DNA of 37,167 bases from Nitrospiraceae bacterium UBA2600 (GCA_002339325.1 DDKK01000027.1:1-37167), one strand, 5' to 3'; shown: positions 24,986 through 32,674, counted from the first letter of the stretch. The notes: generated by a model from the sequence alone, not told the origin. Made by a program: numbers and translations.

Positions 24986-25757
24986 TTTTTTTGTATCTCT
25001 GCTTTTCTTTGGGAAGAACAAAGGTTATACCGAACATTAGTCGGAGGTCTGGAGTTCGATTCCTAATATCGAAACCAGCTCCTACAGTTGTGTATGAGAA
25101 ATCGTTAACTTTTACCCTGTAACCAAGCCTCCATTCAATGAGGTCTATTTTTCCTTTATCTATGGCCTTTCGTCCTATTATTTCAAAGAGTAATGTTGAG
25201 TTATAACTAACATTAAGCTCTGAGCCTAAGTTTATGTTCCAGGTCTCTTTCATCCCATATTTCTCAGGTCGAAAATACAGAAGATTTCCATGAGCCCTTA
25301 CAGGTCCTACCTTTTTAGTAACTATCAATCCTCCGCCAATTCCTCCTTCTGTGGAAAAATCTTTTGAGCCAAAATCGCCAGAGACAAATAATAGATAGGC
25401 AACAGCAGGCGTAAAGGTTGTCTCTTCAATAAATCTGTGTTTGATACCAAAGTTTAAATCTTCAGCACCACTTGTATTTATTGAATTATGGTAGACAAGA
25501 TTGTAAGGTAAATTAAGAGATACTTCTACATTATTGGTAAGACCATATGAAATATTCAGATTAGTCCTCTGTATTTGAGGGTCGTTTGTAAACTCAAAGT
25601 TCATGTCAAGGGCAACCTTATTCTGATTCAGCGAGTCTGCTGAAAACGTTGAAAACACCGAAAAAGGAGCGGTCGGAGAAAAACCCTTTCTGTCGAAAGC
25701 ATTGGCATTGGAAAAAATACTGAAAAGTAAAACTAAAGCAACAAGTATTTTTTTCAT
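24966..25757 (-). CDS. Putative outer-membrane beta-barrel protein
   Basis: This 263-residue protein has a signal peptide (about residues 1-20, ending NANA). The rest is alternating, aromatic-rich strand sequence (VALDMNFEF, LNISYGLTNNVEVSLNLPYN, LNFGIKHRF, LMFGITFVL) of a beta-barrel. I do not recognise a specific family; the GLTNNVEV pattern recurs in outer-membrane proteins of unknown role and transporter barrels. It ends with a short polar tail instead of the terminal aromatic residue common in porins. It has its own promoter and no Shine-Dalgarno. Confidence 0.75.
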   Translation of the reverse strand: MKKILVALVLLFSIFSNANAFDRKGFSPTAPFSVFSTFSADSLNQNKVALDMNFEFTNDPQIQRTNLNISYGLTNNVEVSLNLPYNLVYHNSINTSGAEDLNFGIKHRFIEETTFTPAVAYLLFVSGDFGSKDFSTEGGIGGGLIVTKKVGPVRAHGNLLYFRPEKYGMKETWNINLGSELNVSYNSTLLFEIIGRKAIDKGKIDLIEWRLGYRVKVNDFSYTTVGAGFDIRNRTPDLRLMFGITFVLPKEKQRYKKIVDTND

Positions 25758-25766
25758 TTAAAGAAA

Positions 25767-25795
25767 AGCATATCAAAAAAAACATAATCTGTCAA
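25767..25795 (-). promoter_or_regulatory. Promoter of the beta-barrel gene, predicted near-leaderless
   Basis: TTGACA (25790-25795, minus strand) and TATGCT (25767-25772) are 17 nt apart. The ATG is 9 nt after the -10, leaving a 2-4 nt leader. The -35 includes the TGA stop of thiC. Confidence 0.7.
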
Positions 25796-27081
25796 ATACT
25801 TTCCTCCACAGCCCTTCGGGAAACTTTTATAGCACAGAATTCTCCACACATGCTGCAAACCTTTTCATCCTCAATAGGTGGCCTTTCAGAGCGCATAGAA
25901 AGAACTTTCTCTGGGTCAAAGGAAAGTTCAATCTGACTTTGCCAGTCAAATTCTCTTCTTGCTTGTGCCATTTTTCTGTCTCTCTCCCATGCTTTTGCAT
26001 ATCCCTTTGCAAGGTCTGCGGCATGAGCAGCAATGCGAGAGGCTATTACGCCCTCCTTCACATCTTCCTTGTTAGGCAACCTTATGTGTTCTGAAGGTGT
26101 TACATAGCAAAGGAAATCTGCCCCATACATTCCTGCAAGAGTGCCACCTATAGCTGCAGCTATGTGGTCATAACCCATTGCACAGTCAGTTACAAGAGGA
26201 CCTAAAACATAAAAAGGCGCTTCTTTGCAGATGCTTTTCTGAAGCTTTATGTTGGTCTCCACATGATTAAGGGGGAGATGGCCAGGACCTTCGATTATGC
26301 ATTGAACTCCCTCTGATACAGCTATTTCTTTTAGCTTGCCAATTGTTATAAGCTCAAGGAGCTGATATCTGTCGGTAGCATCCATAAGACAGCCTGGTCT
26401 TAATCCATCGCCAAGACTCAAAGTCAAGTCGTATTTCTTGGCTATTTCAATAAGTCTGTCAAAATACTCATAAAGGGGGTTTTCCTTTCCGTGATAGCAA
26501 ATCCAATCGGCCAGAAGAGAACCGCCTCTGCTAACAATTGGTAATACTCTATCATTATTTTTAAGCATTTCAACTATTTTCATTGTCACACCACAGTGGA
26601 CAGTTATAAAATCAACTCCATCCTTAGCATGCTCTTCAATGATCTCGAAAATATCCTCTACAGTCATTTTTACAAGGCTTCCGTATTTCTCCTTTGCCCT
26701 CACAGCAACCTCGTAAATAGGCACTGTTCCAATACTTACAGGAGAATGCTTTATAATGGCATTTCTCATCTCTCGTAAAGGTCCGCCCGTTGAAAGGTCC
26801 ATGACAGCGTCAGCACCGTATTTAACTGCAATATGAAGCTTTTCAAGCTCTTCCTCTATGTCAGTCTTATCCCTTGATGTGCCAATGTTAGCATTTATCT
26901 TCGTTCTAAGAGATTTTCCAATGCCAAGGGGCTTTATGTTTCTTAATATATTTCTTGTTATAACTGCCCTTCCCTCTGCTATATTCTTGGCAAGGTCTTC
27001 CGCAGAAATTCCTTCCTCCTGAGCCACCTCTTTTACTTCATCAGTTATTAAACCTTTTTTAGCCATTTCAATCCTTGTCAT
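25792..27081 (-). CDS. thiC: Phosphomethylpyrimidine synthase ThiC (short form)
   Basis: This 429-residue radical SAM enzyme rearranges aminoimidazole ribotide to hydroxymethylpyrimidine phosphate for thiamine synthesis. Seen: VKYGADAVMDLSTGG, TVHCGVT, RGGSLLADW, LSLGDGLRPGCLMDATD, EGPGHLPL and CYVTPSEHI. The C-terminal cluster motif is CSMCGEFC (Cys409, 412, 416). Its C-x2-C-x3-C spacing is one residue tighter than the C-x2-C-x4-C usually quoted. The length is that of the short archaeal/anaerobe class lacking the long N-terminal domain. AGGAG lies 7 nt before the ATG. A TATAAT at 27104-27109 may give it its own promoter. Confidence 0.95.
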   Translation of the reverse strand: MTRIEMAKKGLITDEVKEVAQEEGISAEDLAKNIAEGRAVITRNILRNIKPLGIGKSLRTKINANIGTSRDKTDIEEELEKLHIAVKYGADAVMDLSTGGPLREMRNAIIKHSPVSIGTVPIYEVAVRAKEKYGSLVKMTVEDIFEIIEEHAKDGVDFITVHCGVTMKIVEMLKNNDRVLPIVSRGGSLLADWICYHGKENPLYEYFDRLIEIAKKYDLTLSLGDGLRPGCLMDATDRYQLLELITIGKLKEIAVSEGVQCIIEGPGHLPLNHVETNIKLQKSICKEAPFYVLGPLVTDCAMGYDHIAAAIGGTLAGMYGADFLCYVTPSEHIRLPNKEDVKEGVIASRIAAHAADLAKGYAKAWERDRKMAQARREFDWQSQIELSFDPEKVLSMRSERPPIEDEKVCSMCGEFCAIKVSRRAVEESI

Positions 27082-27103
27082 ATCTATTCTCCTGTGATTT
27101 TAG

Positions 27104-27109
27104 ATTATA
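27104..27109 (-). promoter_or_regulatory. Possible thiC -10 box beside the inverted repeat
   Basis: A minus-strand TATAAT ends 22 nt before the thiC ATG. No good -35 is visible; any -35 would fall inside the terminal part of the inverted-repeat element (27114-27275). Confidence 0.35.
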
Positions 27110-27113
27110 AATG

Positions 27114-27275
27114 AAATTACTGTTTTCGCTCATGAGATATCTTTGGACATTTCTAAACTCGCTACGCTACAGCCGCAAAACTCGCCTTTCAGGCTCAAAC
27201 AGTTGCGGCTGTCTACACTTCGCTTCGTTAAGAAATGTTTCCCAAAGATATCTAAATCGCTCAATACAGTAATTT
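27114..27275. repeat. Long imperfect inverted repeat between thiE and thiC (MITE-like)
   Basis: The arms 27114-27178 and 27203-27275 pair over nearly their whole length. Perfect blocks are AAATTACTGT at the tips, AGATATCTTTGG, ACATTTCT and ACAGCCGCAA next to a 24-nt centre. The element fills almost all of the 199-nt gap and has no coding capacity. Matching outer tips and the palindromic build suggest a non-autonomous transposable element or an extragenic palindrome. No clear target duplication is visible. Confidence 0.75.
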
Positions 27276-27280
27276 ATCTT

Positions 27281-27898
27281 TCAAATACCCCCTAAGATTT
27301 CGCTAAATCTCTTCACAGTTCCCTCAATATCCTTCTGGGCAAGTATTCCACTTATCATAGCAACACCGTCACAGTATGGTATTACATCATGCACATTGTC
27401 CAAGTTGATACCTCCGAGCGCAAAAACCTTACATTTAACCGATTGTTTAACTTCCCTTAAACTTTCAACTCCCTGTGGTTCTCCATACTGAGCCTTAGAA
27501 GCTGTATAGAAAATTGGACTAAAGGTGATAAAATCAGCCCACTCTGATGCCTCTCTTGCCTCATCAATAGAATGCGTTGATACGCCAATGAGAAACCTTT
27601 CTTTCCAGACCTTTCTTACCACATGGGCTGGAAAACCACTCTGAGGAAGATGAACTCCGTCTGCATCAACAGCTAATGCTATGTCAATCCTATCGTTTAT
27701 AAAAAGCAAAGCATCGTTTCTCTTTGTAATCTCTCTCATTTTTTTTGCAAGACCGTAATACTGCTTTGCTGTTAAGTCCTTCTCTCTTAGTTGAAACGCT
27801 TTAACTCCAGCCTTAAGTGCCCTATCAACTGCCATAGTGAAGGATTCTTCATCGGAGAAAAGCTTACTGTTTCCAATAAGATAAAGCTTAAAGTTCAT
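27281..27898 (-). CDS. thiE: Thiamine-phosphate synthase ThiE
   Basis: This 205-residue TIM-barrel enzyme joins the pyrimidine pyrophosphate and thiazole phosphate to thiamine phosphate. Seen: AFQLREKDL (residue ~35), LFINDRIDIALAVDADGVHLPQ, GVSTHS, FSPIFYTASK and ALGGINLDN. The length is typical. The ATG overlaps the thiG stop by 4 nt. Confidence 0.94.
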   Translation of the reverse strand: MNFKLYLIGNSKLFSDEESFTMAVDRALKAGVKAFQLREKDLTAKQYYGLAKKMREITKRNDALLFINDRIDIALAVDADGVHLPQSGFPAHVVRKVWKERFLIGVSTHSIDEAREASEWADFITFSPIFYTASKAQYGEPQGVESLREVKQSVKCKVFALGGINLDNVHDVIPYCDGVAMISGILAQKDIEGTVKRFSEILGGI

Positions 27899-28668
27899 GT
27901 TAACATTCCCTCAATAGGCGAACTTGCAGAGGCATAAAGTTTTTTAGGGATTCTTCCCGCCCTGTAGGCAAGTCTTCCTGCAATACAGGCATGCTTTAAT
28001 GCCTCGGCCATCATAATTGGGTCTTTTGCGCCTGCAATTGCTGTATTAACAAGCACTGCATCGCATCCGAGCTCCATGGCAATTGAAACATCTGATGCTG
28101 TGCCCACTCCTGCGTCCACAATAACAGGAATGTTTACTGTTTCAAGAATTATCTTTATGTTGTAGGGATTTCTTATTCCAAGACCCGAGCCAATGGGTGC
28201 TCCCAGAGGCATTACTGCCGCAGCTCCAGCATCTACAAGTCTCTTTGCTGTGATTGGGTCATCATTTGTGTAGGGAAATACTATAAATCCCTCTTTTGCT
28301 AAAATCTCCGTTGCTTTAAGAAGTCCGCATACGTCGGGGAAAAGAGTTTTTTCATCGCCGATTACTTCAAGCTTTATCATGTCTGAAACACCTGCTTCTC
28401 TTGCGAGCCTTGCATAACGAAGGGCATCTTCAACGGTGTAACATCCTGCAGTATTGGGAAGAATTTTATATTTCTTAGGGTCAATGTAGTCAAGGAGATT
28501 CTCCTTTGTCCGGTCAATAATGTTTACCCTTCTTACTGCCACAGTAACCACATCTGCTCCAGAGGCTTCAATTGCTCTTGCAGTCTCTTCAAAATCTCTA
28601 TATTTACCTGTTCCAACCCAAAGCCTTGACTTAAACTCAATGCCTCTGATTATTAATGGGTCATTCAT
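27895..28668 (-). CDS. thiG: Thiazole synthase ThiG
   Basis: I choose the ATG at 28668 (257 residues, MNDPLIIRG) because GGAGGAGGATAAA lies directly before it; an ATG six codons upstream is inside thiS. ThiG assembles the thiazole ring from deoxyxylulose phosphate, an imine donor and ThiS thiocarboxylate. Seen: RLWVGTGKY, VTVAVRR, LPNTAGC, MIKLEVIGDEKTLFPD with the Schiff-base lysine, GAPIGSGLGIRNP and VDAGVGTASD. It starts 1 nt after the thiS stop. Confidence 0.95.
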   Translation of the reverse strand: MNDPLIIRGIEFKSRLWVGTGKYRDFEETARAIEASGADVVTVAVRRVNIIDRTKENLLDYIDPKKYKILPNTAGCYTVEDALRYARLAREAGVSDMIKLEVIGDEKTLFPDVCGLLKATEILAKEGFIVFPYTNDDPITAKRLVDAGAAAVMPLGAPIGSGLGIRNPYNIKIILETVNIPVIVDAGVGTASDVSIAMELGCDAVLVNTAIAGAKDPIMMAEALKHACIAGRLAYRAGRIPKKLYASASSPIEGMLT

Positions 28669-28669
28669 T

Positions 28670-28867
28670 TTATCCTCCTCCAACAAAATTGACGATTTCT
28701 ATTGAATCGCCTTCTTTGATTTTATATTCACTAAATCTGTCTTTTCTTACAATCTCAAGGTTTACTTCAACAGCAACTCTCTGCGGATTTATAGAGAGTT
28801 CCTCAAGTAGTTCCATCAATGTTTCTGCCTTTATCTCCATCTCAGTGCCATTGACCTTAACCCTCAT
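28670..28867 (-). CDS. thiS: Sulfur carrier protein ThiS
   Basis: This 65-residue ubiquitin-like protein begins MRVKVNGTEME and ends VNFVGGG; the terminal Gly-Gly is the site of adenylation and thiocarboxylation. It hands sulfur to ThiG. The three glycine codons GGA-GGA-GGA before the stop double as the Shine-Dalgarno of thiG. It is the first gene after the TPP riboswitch and its terminator; TTGGAGGGACT precedes the ATG. No thiF or thiH is seen in the window. Confidence 0.92.
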   Translation of the reverse strand: MRVKVNGTEMEIKAETLMELLEELSINPQRVAVEVNLEIVRKDRFSEYKIKEGDSIEIVNFVGGG

Positions 28868-28885
28868 AGTCCCTCCAAAACAAAA

Positions 28886-28911
28886 AGCCTCTATCCCTGA
28901 GGATAGAGGCT
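28886..28911 (-). terminator. Terminator of the TPP riboswitch expression platform
   Basis: A perfect 11-bp stem (AGCCTCTATCC/GGATAGAGGCT) has a TCAG tetraloop and is followed on the minus strand by TTTTTG. It lies between the TPP aptamer and thiS, so TPP binding should favour it and shut off thiSGE. Confidence 0.85.
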
Positions 28912-28933
28912 GAGATTTTTTCAGTCTCTCCCG

Positions 28934-29020
28934 TTCCCTACGCCGGTATTATCCGGATCAGGTTCAAGGGGTCTTCCCTCAACGGGAACTCTCAGGTCCT
29001 ACAAGGACCTCCCCCAGGGA
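28934..29020 (-). promoter_or_regulatory. TPP riboswitch (THI box) aptamer
   Basis: The minus-strand RNA has the conserved pieces in order: GGGGGAGGTCC, CTGAGAG, ACCCCTTGAACCTGATC, GGATAATACCGGCGTAGGGA. The closing P1 stem pairs TCCCT (near 29020) with AGGGA (near 28935). CTGAGA contacts the pyrimidine and the GAACCTGATC/GGATAATACC arms complete the TPP pocket. It leads directly into a terminator before thiS. Confidence 0.95.
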
Positions 29021-29027
29021 TTAGTTA

Positions 29028-29057
29028 ATTTTATAAATTTTCATATAGAGGTGTCAA
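29028..29057 (-). promoter_or_regulatory. Promoter of the thi operon
   Basis: TTGACA (29052-29057, minus strand) and TAAAAT (29028-29033) are 18 nt apart, placing the transcription start at the 5' edge of the riboswitch. Confidence 0.7.
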
Positions 29058-29107
29058 TTGCCAAAAAATCTGCTATCGGAAAATTAAAAACTCATAGCCG
29101 AAACTGA

Positions 29108-29113
29108 TAAAAT
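29108..29113 (+). promoter_or_regulatory. Probable -10 box of tgt, predicted leaderless
   Basis: TAAAAT lies 6 nt before the tgt ATG, preceded by TGA. There is no purine-rich ribosome binding site in between. No clear -35 is seen. Confidence 0.45.
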
Positions 29114-29119
29114 ATCTAA

Positions 29120-30238
29120 ATGAAATTTAAAGTGGTTAAAAATGACGGCCTCGCAAGAACAGGGATAATTGAGACTTCGAGAGGATTAATTCATACGCCT
29201 GCTTTCATGCCTGTAGGCACAAACGGAACTGTGAAAGCCATGACTCCTGAAGAAATATCTGAAATCGGCTATGAAATAATCCTTTCAAATACCTATCATC
29301 TTTACCTTAGACCAGGACACGAAGTGATAAAAAAGTTAGGTGGTATACATGACTTTATAAACTGGCAAAAACCAATTCTTACAGACAGCGGTGGTTTTCA
29401 GATATACAGTCTTGCATCACTGAGAAAAATAACCTCAGAGGGTGTAGAATTTCGCTCCCACATAGACGGTTCATCTCACTTTATAACACCGGAAGGAGCA
29501 ATAGAAATACAGTTAAGTCTCAATTCAGACATACTCATGGTTCTTGATGAGTGTGTTCCCTATGGGGCTGAAAGAGAGTACGTGGAAAAATCTCTACTTC
29601 TCACCAATGAATGGGCAAAAAGATGCAGAGACTACTTTGAAAAAAGAAAAAGAAAAAATTCTCTTTTTGGAATAATTCAAGGCGGCTTTTACCCTGACCT
29701 GAGACTGAAGGCTTTAGAGGAACTGGTCAAAATGGATTTTGATGGCTATGCAATAGGTGGTGTCAGCGTGGGAGAACCTAAAAAAGAAATGTATGAGACC
29801 GTTAAAAATACAGCACCAGCCATGCCTGAAGACAAACCAAGATATCTGATGGGAGTCGGAGACCTCCTCGATGTTATCTATGCCGTAGAGCACGGCATAG
29901 ATATGTTTGACTGTGTTATGCCCACAAGAAATGCCAGAAACGGCACGCTCTTTACTTCAGAGGGAAGGATTAGCATAAAAAGAAGTGAGTTTAAAGAAGA
30001 CTCCTCGCCATTAGACCCATTATGCGACTGTTATACCTGTAGAAATTACTCAAGAGCATTCCTACGCCATCTTTATATGTGCAGGGAAATTCTATCAATG
30101 AGGCTCAATACGATTCATAATCTGTATTTTTACTGCCGTTTTTTTGAAAATATGAGACACGCTATAGAAAAAGGAGAGTTTTCAATCTTTAAAAATCAGT
30201 GGATACCTATTCTTGAGAGAAATTTTAATTCAGATTAA
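29120..30238 (+). CDS. tgt: Queuine tRNA-ribosyltransferase (TGT)
   Basis: This 372-residue enzyme exchanges guanine 34 for preQ1 in tRNAs with GUN anticodons. Asp89 in LTDSGGFQ and the nucleophile Asp264 in MFDCVMPTRNARNG are present. The zinc site is Cys302, Cys304, Cys307 (CDCYTC) and His333. The base-recognition stretch YAIGGVSVGEP is also seen. The length is typical. The gene is on the plus strand, divergent from thi and convergent with the radical SAM gene, overlapping it by 9 nt. It has no Shine-Dalgarno. Confidence 0.96.
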   Translation: MKFKVVKNDGLARTGIIETSRGLIHTPAFMPVGTNGTVKAMTPEEISEIGYEIILSNTYHLYLRPGHEVIKKLGGIHDFINWQKPILTDSGGFQIYSLASLRKITSEGVEFRSHIDGSSHFITPEGAIEIQLSLNSDILMVLDECVPYGAEREYVEKSLLLTNEWAKRCRDYFEKRKRKNSLFGIIQGGFYPDLRLKALEELVKMDFDGYAIGGVSVGEPKKEMYETVKNTAPAMPEDKPRYLMGVGDLLDVIYAVEHGIDMFDCVMPTRNARNGTLFTSEGRISIKRSEFKEDSSPLDPLCDCYTCRNYSRAFLRHLYMCREILSMRLNTIHNLYFYCRFFENMRHAIEKGEFSIFKNQWIPILERNFNSD

Positions 30239-31078
30239 ATGACTTCCGTCACAGCTTGAAGCAGAATTTAGCTCATAGAAACCTTCTCTGCAGGAGGAAA
30301 AAGTAAGAGAAAGGCTGTCGCATATCTGCCTTGCGCTTAAAATTATTGACTTTCTCACTTCATCTTTTAAATACCAAGCATTAGATTTTTTTGTGCCCTC
30401 TTTGAAATACATAGGTTCAATTTTTCTTGACAAATCTGGAAAAACTCTCTTCAACCTCTGCCAACTATCCAGTCTTGGTTTAAAACTGCTAAAAGTTACA
30501 TGGCCTATTCCGCAGTCTTTTGCCATTTTCAGTATTGATTCAATCTCCTCCTCATTTAGCAAGGGAATTATAGGGTCAAGTCTTAGACCTGTTGGAATTC
30601 CTGCTTTGCTAAGTTCTTCCAAAGACTTAAACCGCTCCAAAGGCGGAGGAGCGAATGGTTCAAGTTTGTCTGCAAATTTCAAGGTTGTTACTGTTATAGT
30701 TACAGCAGATTTTATATTTTTTAGTATATCCCTATCTCTACAAACCAGACTGCTTTTGGTTATTATTAACACTCTCATATAATGTTTTCCAAAGATTTCA
30801 AGACATTGTCTTGTAATGCCAAGATTAGCTTCCATAGGTGGATAAGGGTCTGAGGTGTTGCTAAGAGAAATTAGAGAATCTTGGTGTATTCTTTTTATTT
30901 CCCTTTTCAATTTTTCAATAAGGCCAGGTTTTGTGCGACATTTGAAGAAATTTTTAATATAGGATGAAGCGTAACAGTAAACACAGCCATGAGAACAACC
31001 GGTATACGGGTTAAGTGAGTATTTGGATGGACAGGTGCATAGTTCGCTTTTCCAAGGGTCAAATTCACGAAGATACAT
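30230..31078 (-). CDS. Radical SAM protein, spore-photoproduct-lyase-like (SPL) family
   Basis: This 282-residue protein has a radical SAM cluster motif NPYTGCSHGCVYCYA (Cys28, 32, 35), then SLSNTSDPYPPMEA and LRLDPIIPLLNEEE. These are typical of the widespread spore-photolyase-like family found in non-sporulating bacteria, whose substrate is unknown. It is not a real spore photoproduct lyase: it lacks the sporulation context and is short. There is no Shine-Dalgarno; a CATAAT sits 5 nt before the ATG. Confidence 0.82.
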   Translation of the reverse strand: MYLREFDPWKSELCTCPSKYSLNPYTGCSHGCVYCYASSYIKNFFKCRTKPGLIEKLKREIKRIHQDSLISLSNTSDPYPPMEANLGITRQCLEIFGKHYMRVLIITKSSLVCRDRDILKNIKSAVTITVTTLKFADKLEPFAPPPLERFKSLEELSKAGIPTGLRLDPIIPLLNEEEIESILKMAKDCGIGHVTFSSFKPRLDSWQRLKRVFPDLSRKIEPMYFKEGTKKSNAWYLKDEVRKSIILSARQICDSLSLTFSSCREGFYELNSASSCDGSHLI

Positions 31079-31083
31079 GCTCT

Positions 31084-31113
31084 ATTATGCATTAAGAGCA
31101 AATTTTCACTCAA
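31084..31113 (-). promoter_or_regulatory. Promoter of the radical SAM gene, predicted leaderless
   Basis: TTGAGT (31108-31113, minus strand) and CATAAT (31084-31089) are 18 nt apart. Only AGAGC separates the -10 from the ATG. Confidence 0.6.
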
Positions 31114-31123
31114 ACAAAAAAGT

Positions 31124-31153
31124 TTGATTTTTTTTCTTTTTGTAGTGTATAAT
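31124..31153 (+). promoter_or_regulatory. Promoter of scpB, predicted near-leaderless
   Basis: TTGATT (31124-31129) and a consensus TATAAT (31148-31153) are 18 nt apart. The scpB ATG is 9 nt after the -10 with no ribosome binding site. Confidence 0.65.
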
Positions 31154-31162
31154 TGGCAATCG

Positions 31163-31705
31163 ATGAATTTATTTGCCAACAAAGAGCAGATAAGAGGAAT
31201 CGTAGAAGCCCTCTTGTTCGTATCTGAAAAACCTCTTTCAGTAAAATTTTTGAGTAATCTTCTTAGTATCGAAGAAAGTGAGGTAAAAGCAGTAATATCT
31301 GAACTCGCTGATGAGAGAAAAAATAAAAAATCTGGTATAATAATAGTGCAATTAGAAGAATCTTATCAGATGGTAACTAATCCTGAATACGGAGAATGGA
31401 TAACGATATTTAAAAAATTTAATTCCAACAACAGGCTCTCTGAACAAGCAATTGAAACTCTTTCTGTAATCGCTTATAAACAGCCAATTACTAAGGCAGA
31501 AATTGAAAAAATAAGAGGAGTCAACTCAGACCATGCTATTAAAAGTCTCCTTGAAAAGAGACTGATAAAAATTGTAGGAAAAAAGGAAGTGCCGGGCAGA
31601 CCTTTTCTTTACGGAACTACGAGAGAATTTTTAAGGCTCTTCGGAATATCAAGCTTAAAAGAACTGCCCGAAATTTCTCAGTTTGAAAAAATCAATGTTG
31701 CTTAG
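31163..31705 (+). CDS. scpB: Segregation and condensation protein B (ScpB)
   Basis: I choose the ATG at 31163 (180 residues, MNLFANKEQIRGIVEALLF); an upstream TTG at 31124 overlaps the promoter. Two winged-helix domains are seen: residues ~8-75 (EALLFVSEKPLSVKFLSNLL) and ~95-170 (ETLSVIAYKQPITKAEIEKIRGV, then VPGRPFLYGTT). ScpB dimers bind ScpA and SMC for chromosome segregation. scpA usually lies directly upstream; here it does not, and scpB has its own promoter. Confidence 0.93.
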   Translation: MNLFANKEQIRGIVEALLFVSEKPLSVKFLSNLLSIEESEVKAVISELADERKNKKSGIIIVQLEESYQMVTNPEYGEWITIFKKFNSNNRLSEQAIETLSVIAYKQPITKAEIEKIRGVNSDHAIKSLLEKRLIKIVGKKEVPGRPFLYGTTREFLRLFGISSLKELPEISQFEKINVA

Positions 31706-31717
31706 AGGAGGTGAAGT

Positions 31718-32674
31718 ATGAAACATTACGTTCATCTTTTAATTGTTGCGATATTAATCATCCCTTGTCTTGTATTTGCCGATACATATACGGTCAAGAA
31801 GGGTGACAATATATGGAGAATAGCGAAAAAGTTTAATGTGTCCGTAGAGGATATAAAAAAGAATAATAATCTGAAAAGTAACAACCTTCAAGTAGGTATG
31901 AAGATAGAAATACCCGAAAAAAATAATAAAAAAACAGTCAAAGCATCAGGCTCAAAAAATAAAGAAACAGAGCCAACATATCATACTGTAAAAAAGGGAG
32001 AAAATCTTTACAGAATAGCCAAAAAATATAACTTGACCGTTGACGAATTAAAAAGAATGAACAACCTAACCACTAACAAGCTGAGTAATGGCCAGAAACT
32101 CTTAGTAAAAGCTCAACCTAAGTCTTCTGAAAACTTATCAGTCAGGCCGGATGAAAAAGTGCCAACCCTTGCTGCCTCAAAATTAGATATCGACTCAAAG
32201 GTTGAGGAAATAGAGGAGATTAAAGCATCAGAAGATTTATCACAAATGAGCCTTACAGACAGGCTTCTCCTTTTCGCTAAAAAAATGCTACATCTTCCAT
32301 ATAGATTTGGGGGAAATAACTTTACAGGCCTTGATTGTTCTTTCTTTGTTAAAAAAGTTTACTCTATGGTGGGAATAACTTTACCGAGAAGTGCAAGAGA
32401 ACAGTTTACAGTGGGCGTTCCCATAGCAAAAGACGAACTTCAACCGGGCGATTTAGTCTTTTTCAGAACATATGCAAAATTTCCATCCCATGTGGGAATA
32501 TATCTTGGAGACAATTTATTCATCCATGCATCCACAAGGGCAAAAAAAGTAACCATTGACAGTTTAGAAGCTCCCTATTATCTGCAAAGATACATTGGTG
32601 CAAAAAGAATACTGGGAATAGACAAGGAAGAACTTGAAAAAGCCTTAGAAGAAGTGAAAAAACAGGAAAGTTAA
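31718..32674 (+). CDS. Secreted NlpC/P60 peptidoglycan hydrolase with two LysM domains
   Basis: This 318-residue protein has a signal peptide (residues 1-21), LysM 1 (23-66, YTVKKGDNIWRIAKKFN), LysM 2 (88-131, YHTVKKGENLYRIAKKYN), a polar linker and an NlpC/P60 domain (about 180-300). Catalytic residues are Cys207 (GLDCSFFV), His258 (PSHVGIY) and His270 (FIHAST). It cuts D-glutamyl-diaminopimelate bonds in peptidoglycan. AGAGGAGGTGAAGT precedes the ATG, 12 nt after scpB, so the two are one operon. Its stop overlaps the end of the convergent moeA gene by 4 nt. Confidence 0.94.
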   Translation: MKHYVHLLIVAILIIPCLVFADTYTVKKGDNIWRIAKKFNVSVEDIKKNNNLKSNNLQVGMKIEIPEKNNKKTVKASGSKNKETEPTYHTVKKGENLYRIAKKYNLTVDELKRMNNLTTNKLSNGQKLLVKAQPKSSENLSVRPDEKVPTLAASKLDIDSKVEEIEEIKASEDLSQMSLTDRLLLFAKKMLHLPYRFGGNNFTGLDCSFFVKKVYSMVGITLPRSAREQFTVGVPIAKDELQPGDLVFFRTYAKFPSHVGIYLGDNLFIHASTRAKKVTIDSLEAPYYLQRYIGAKRILGIDKEELEKALEEVKKQES

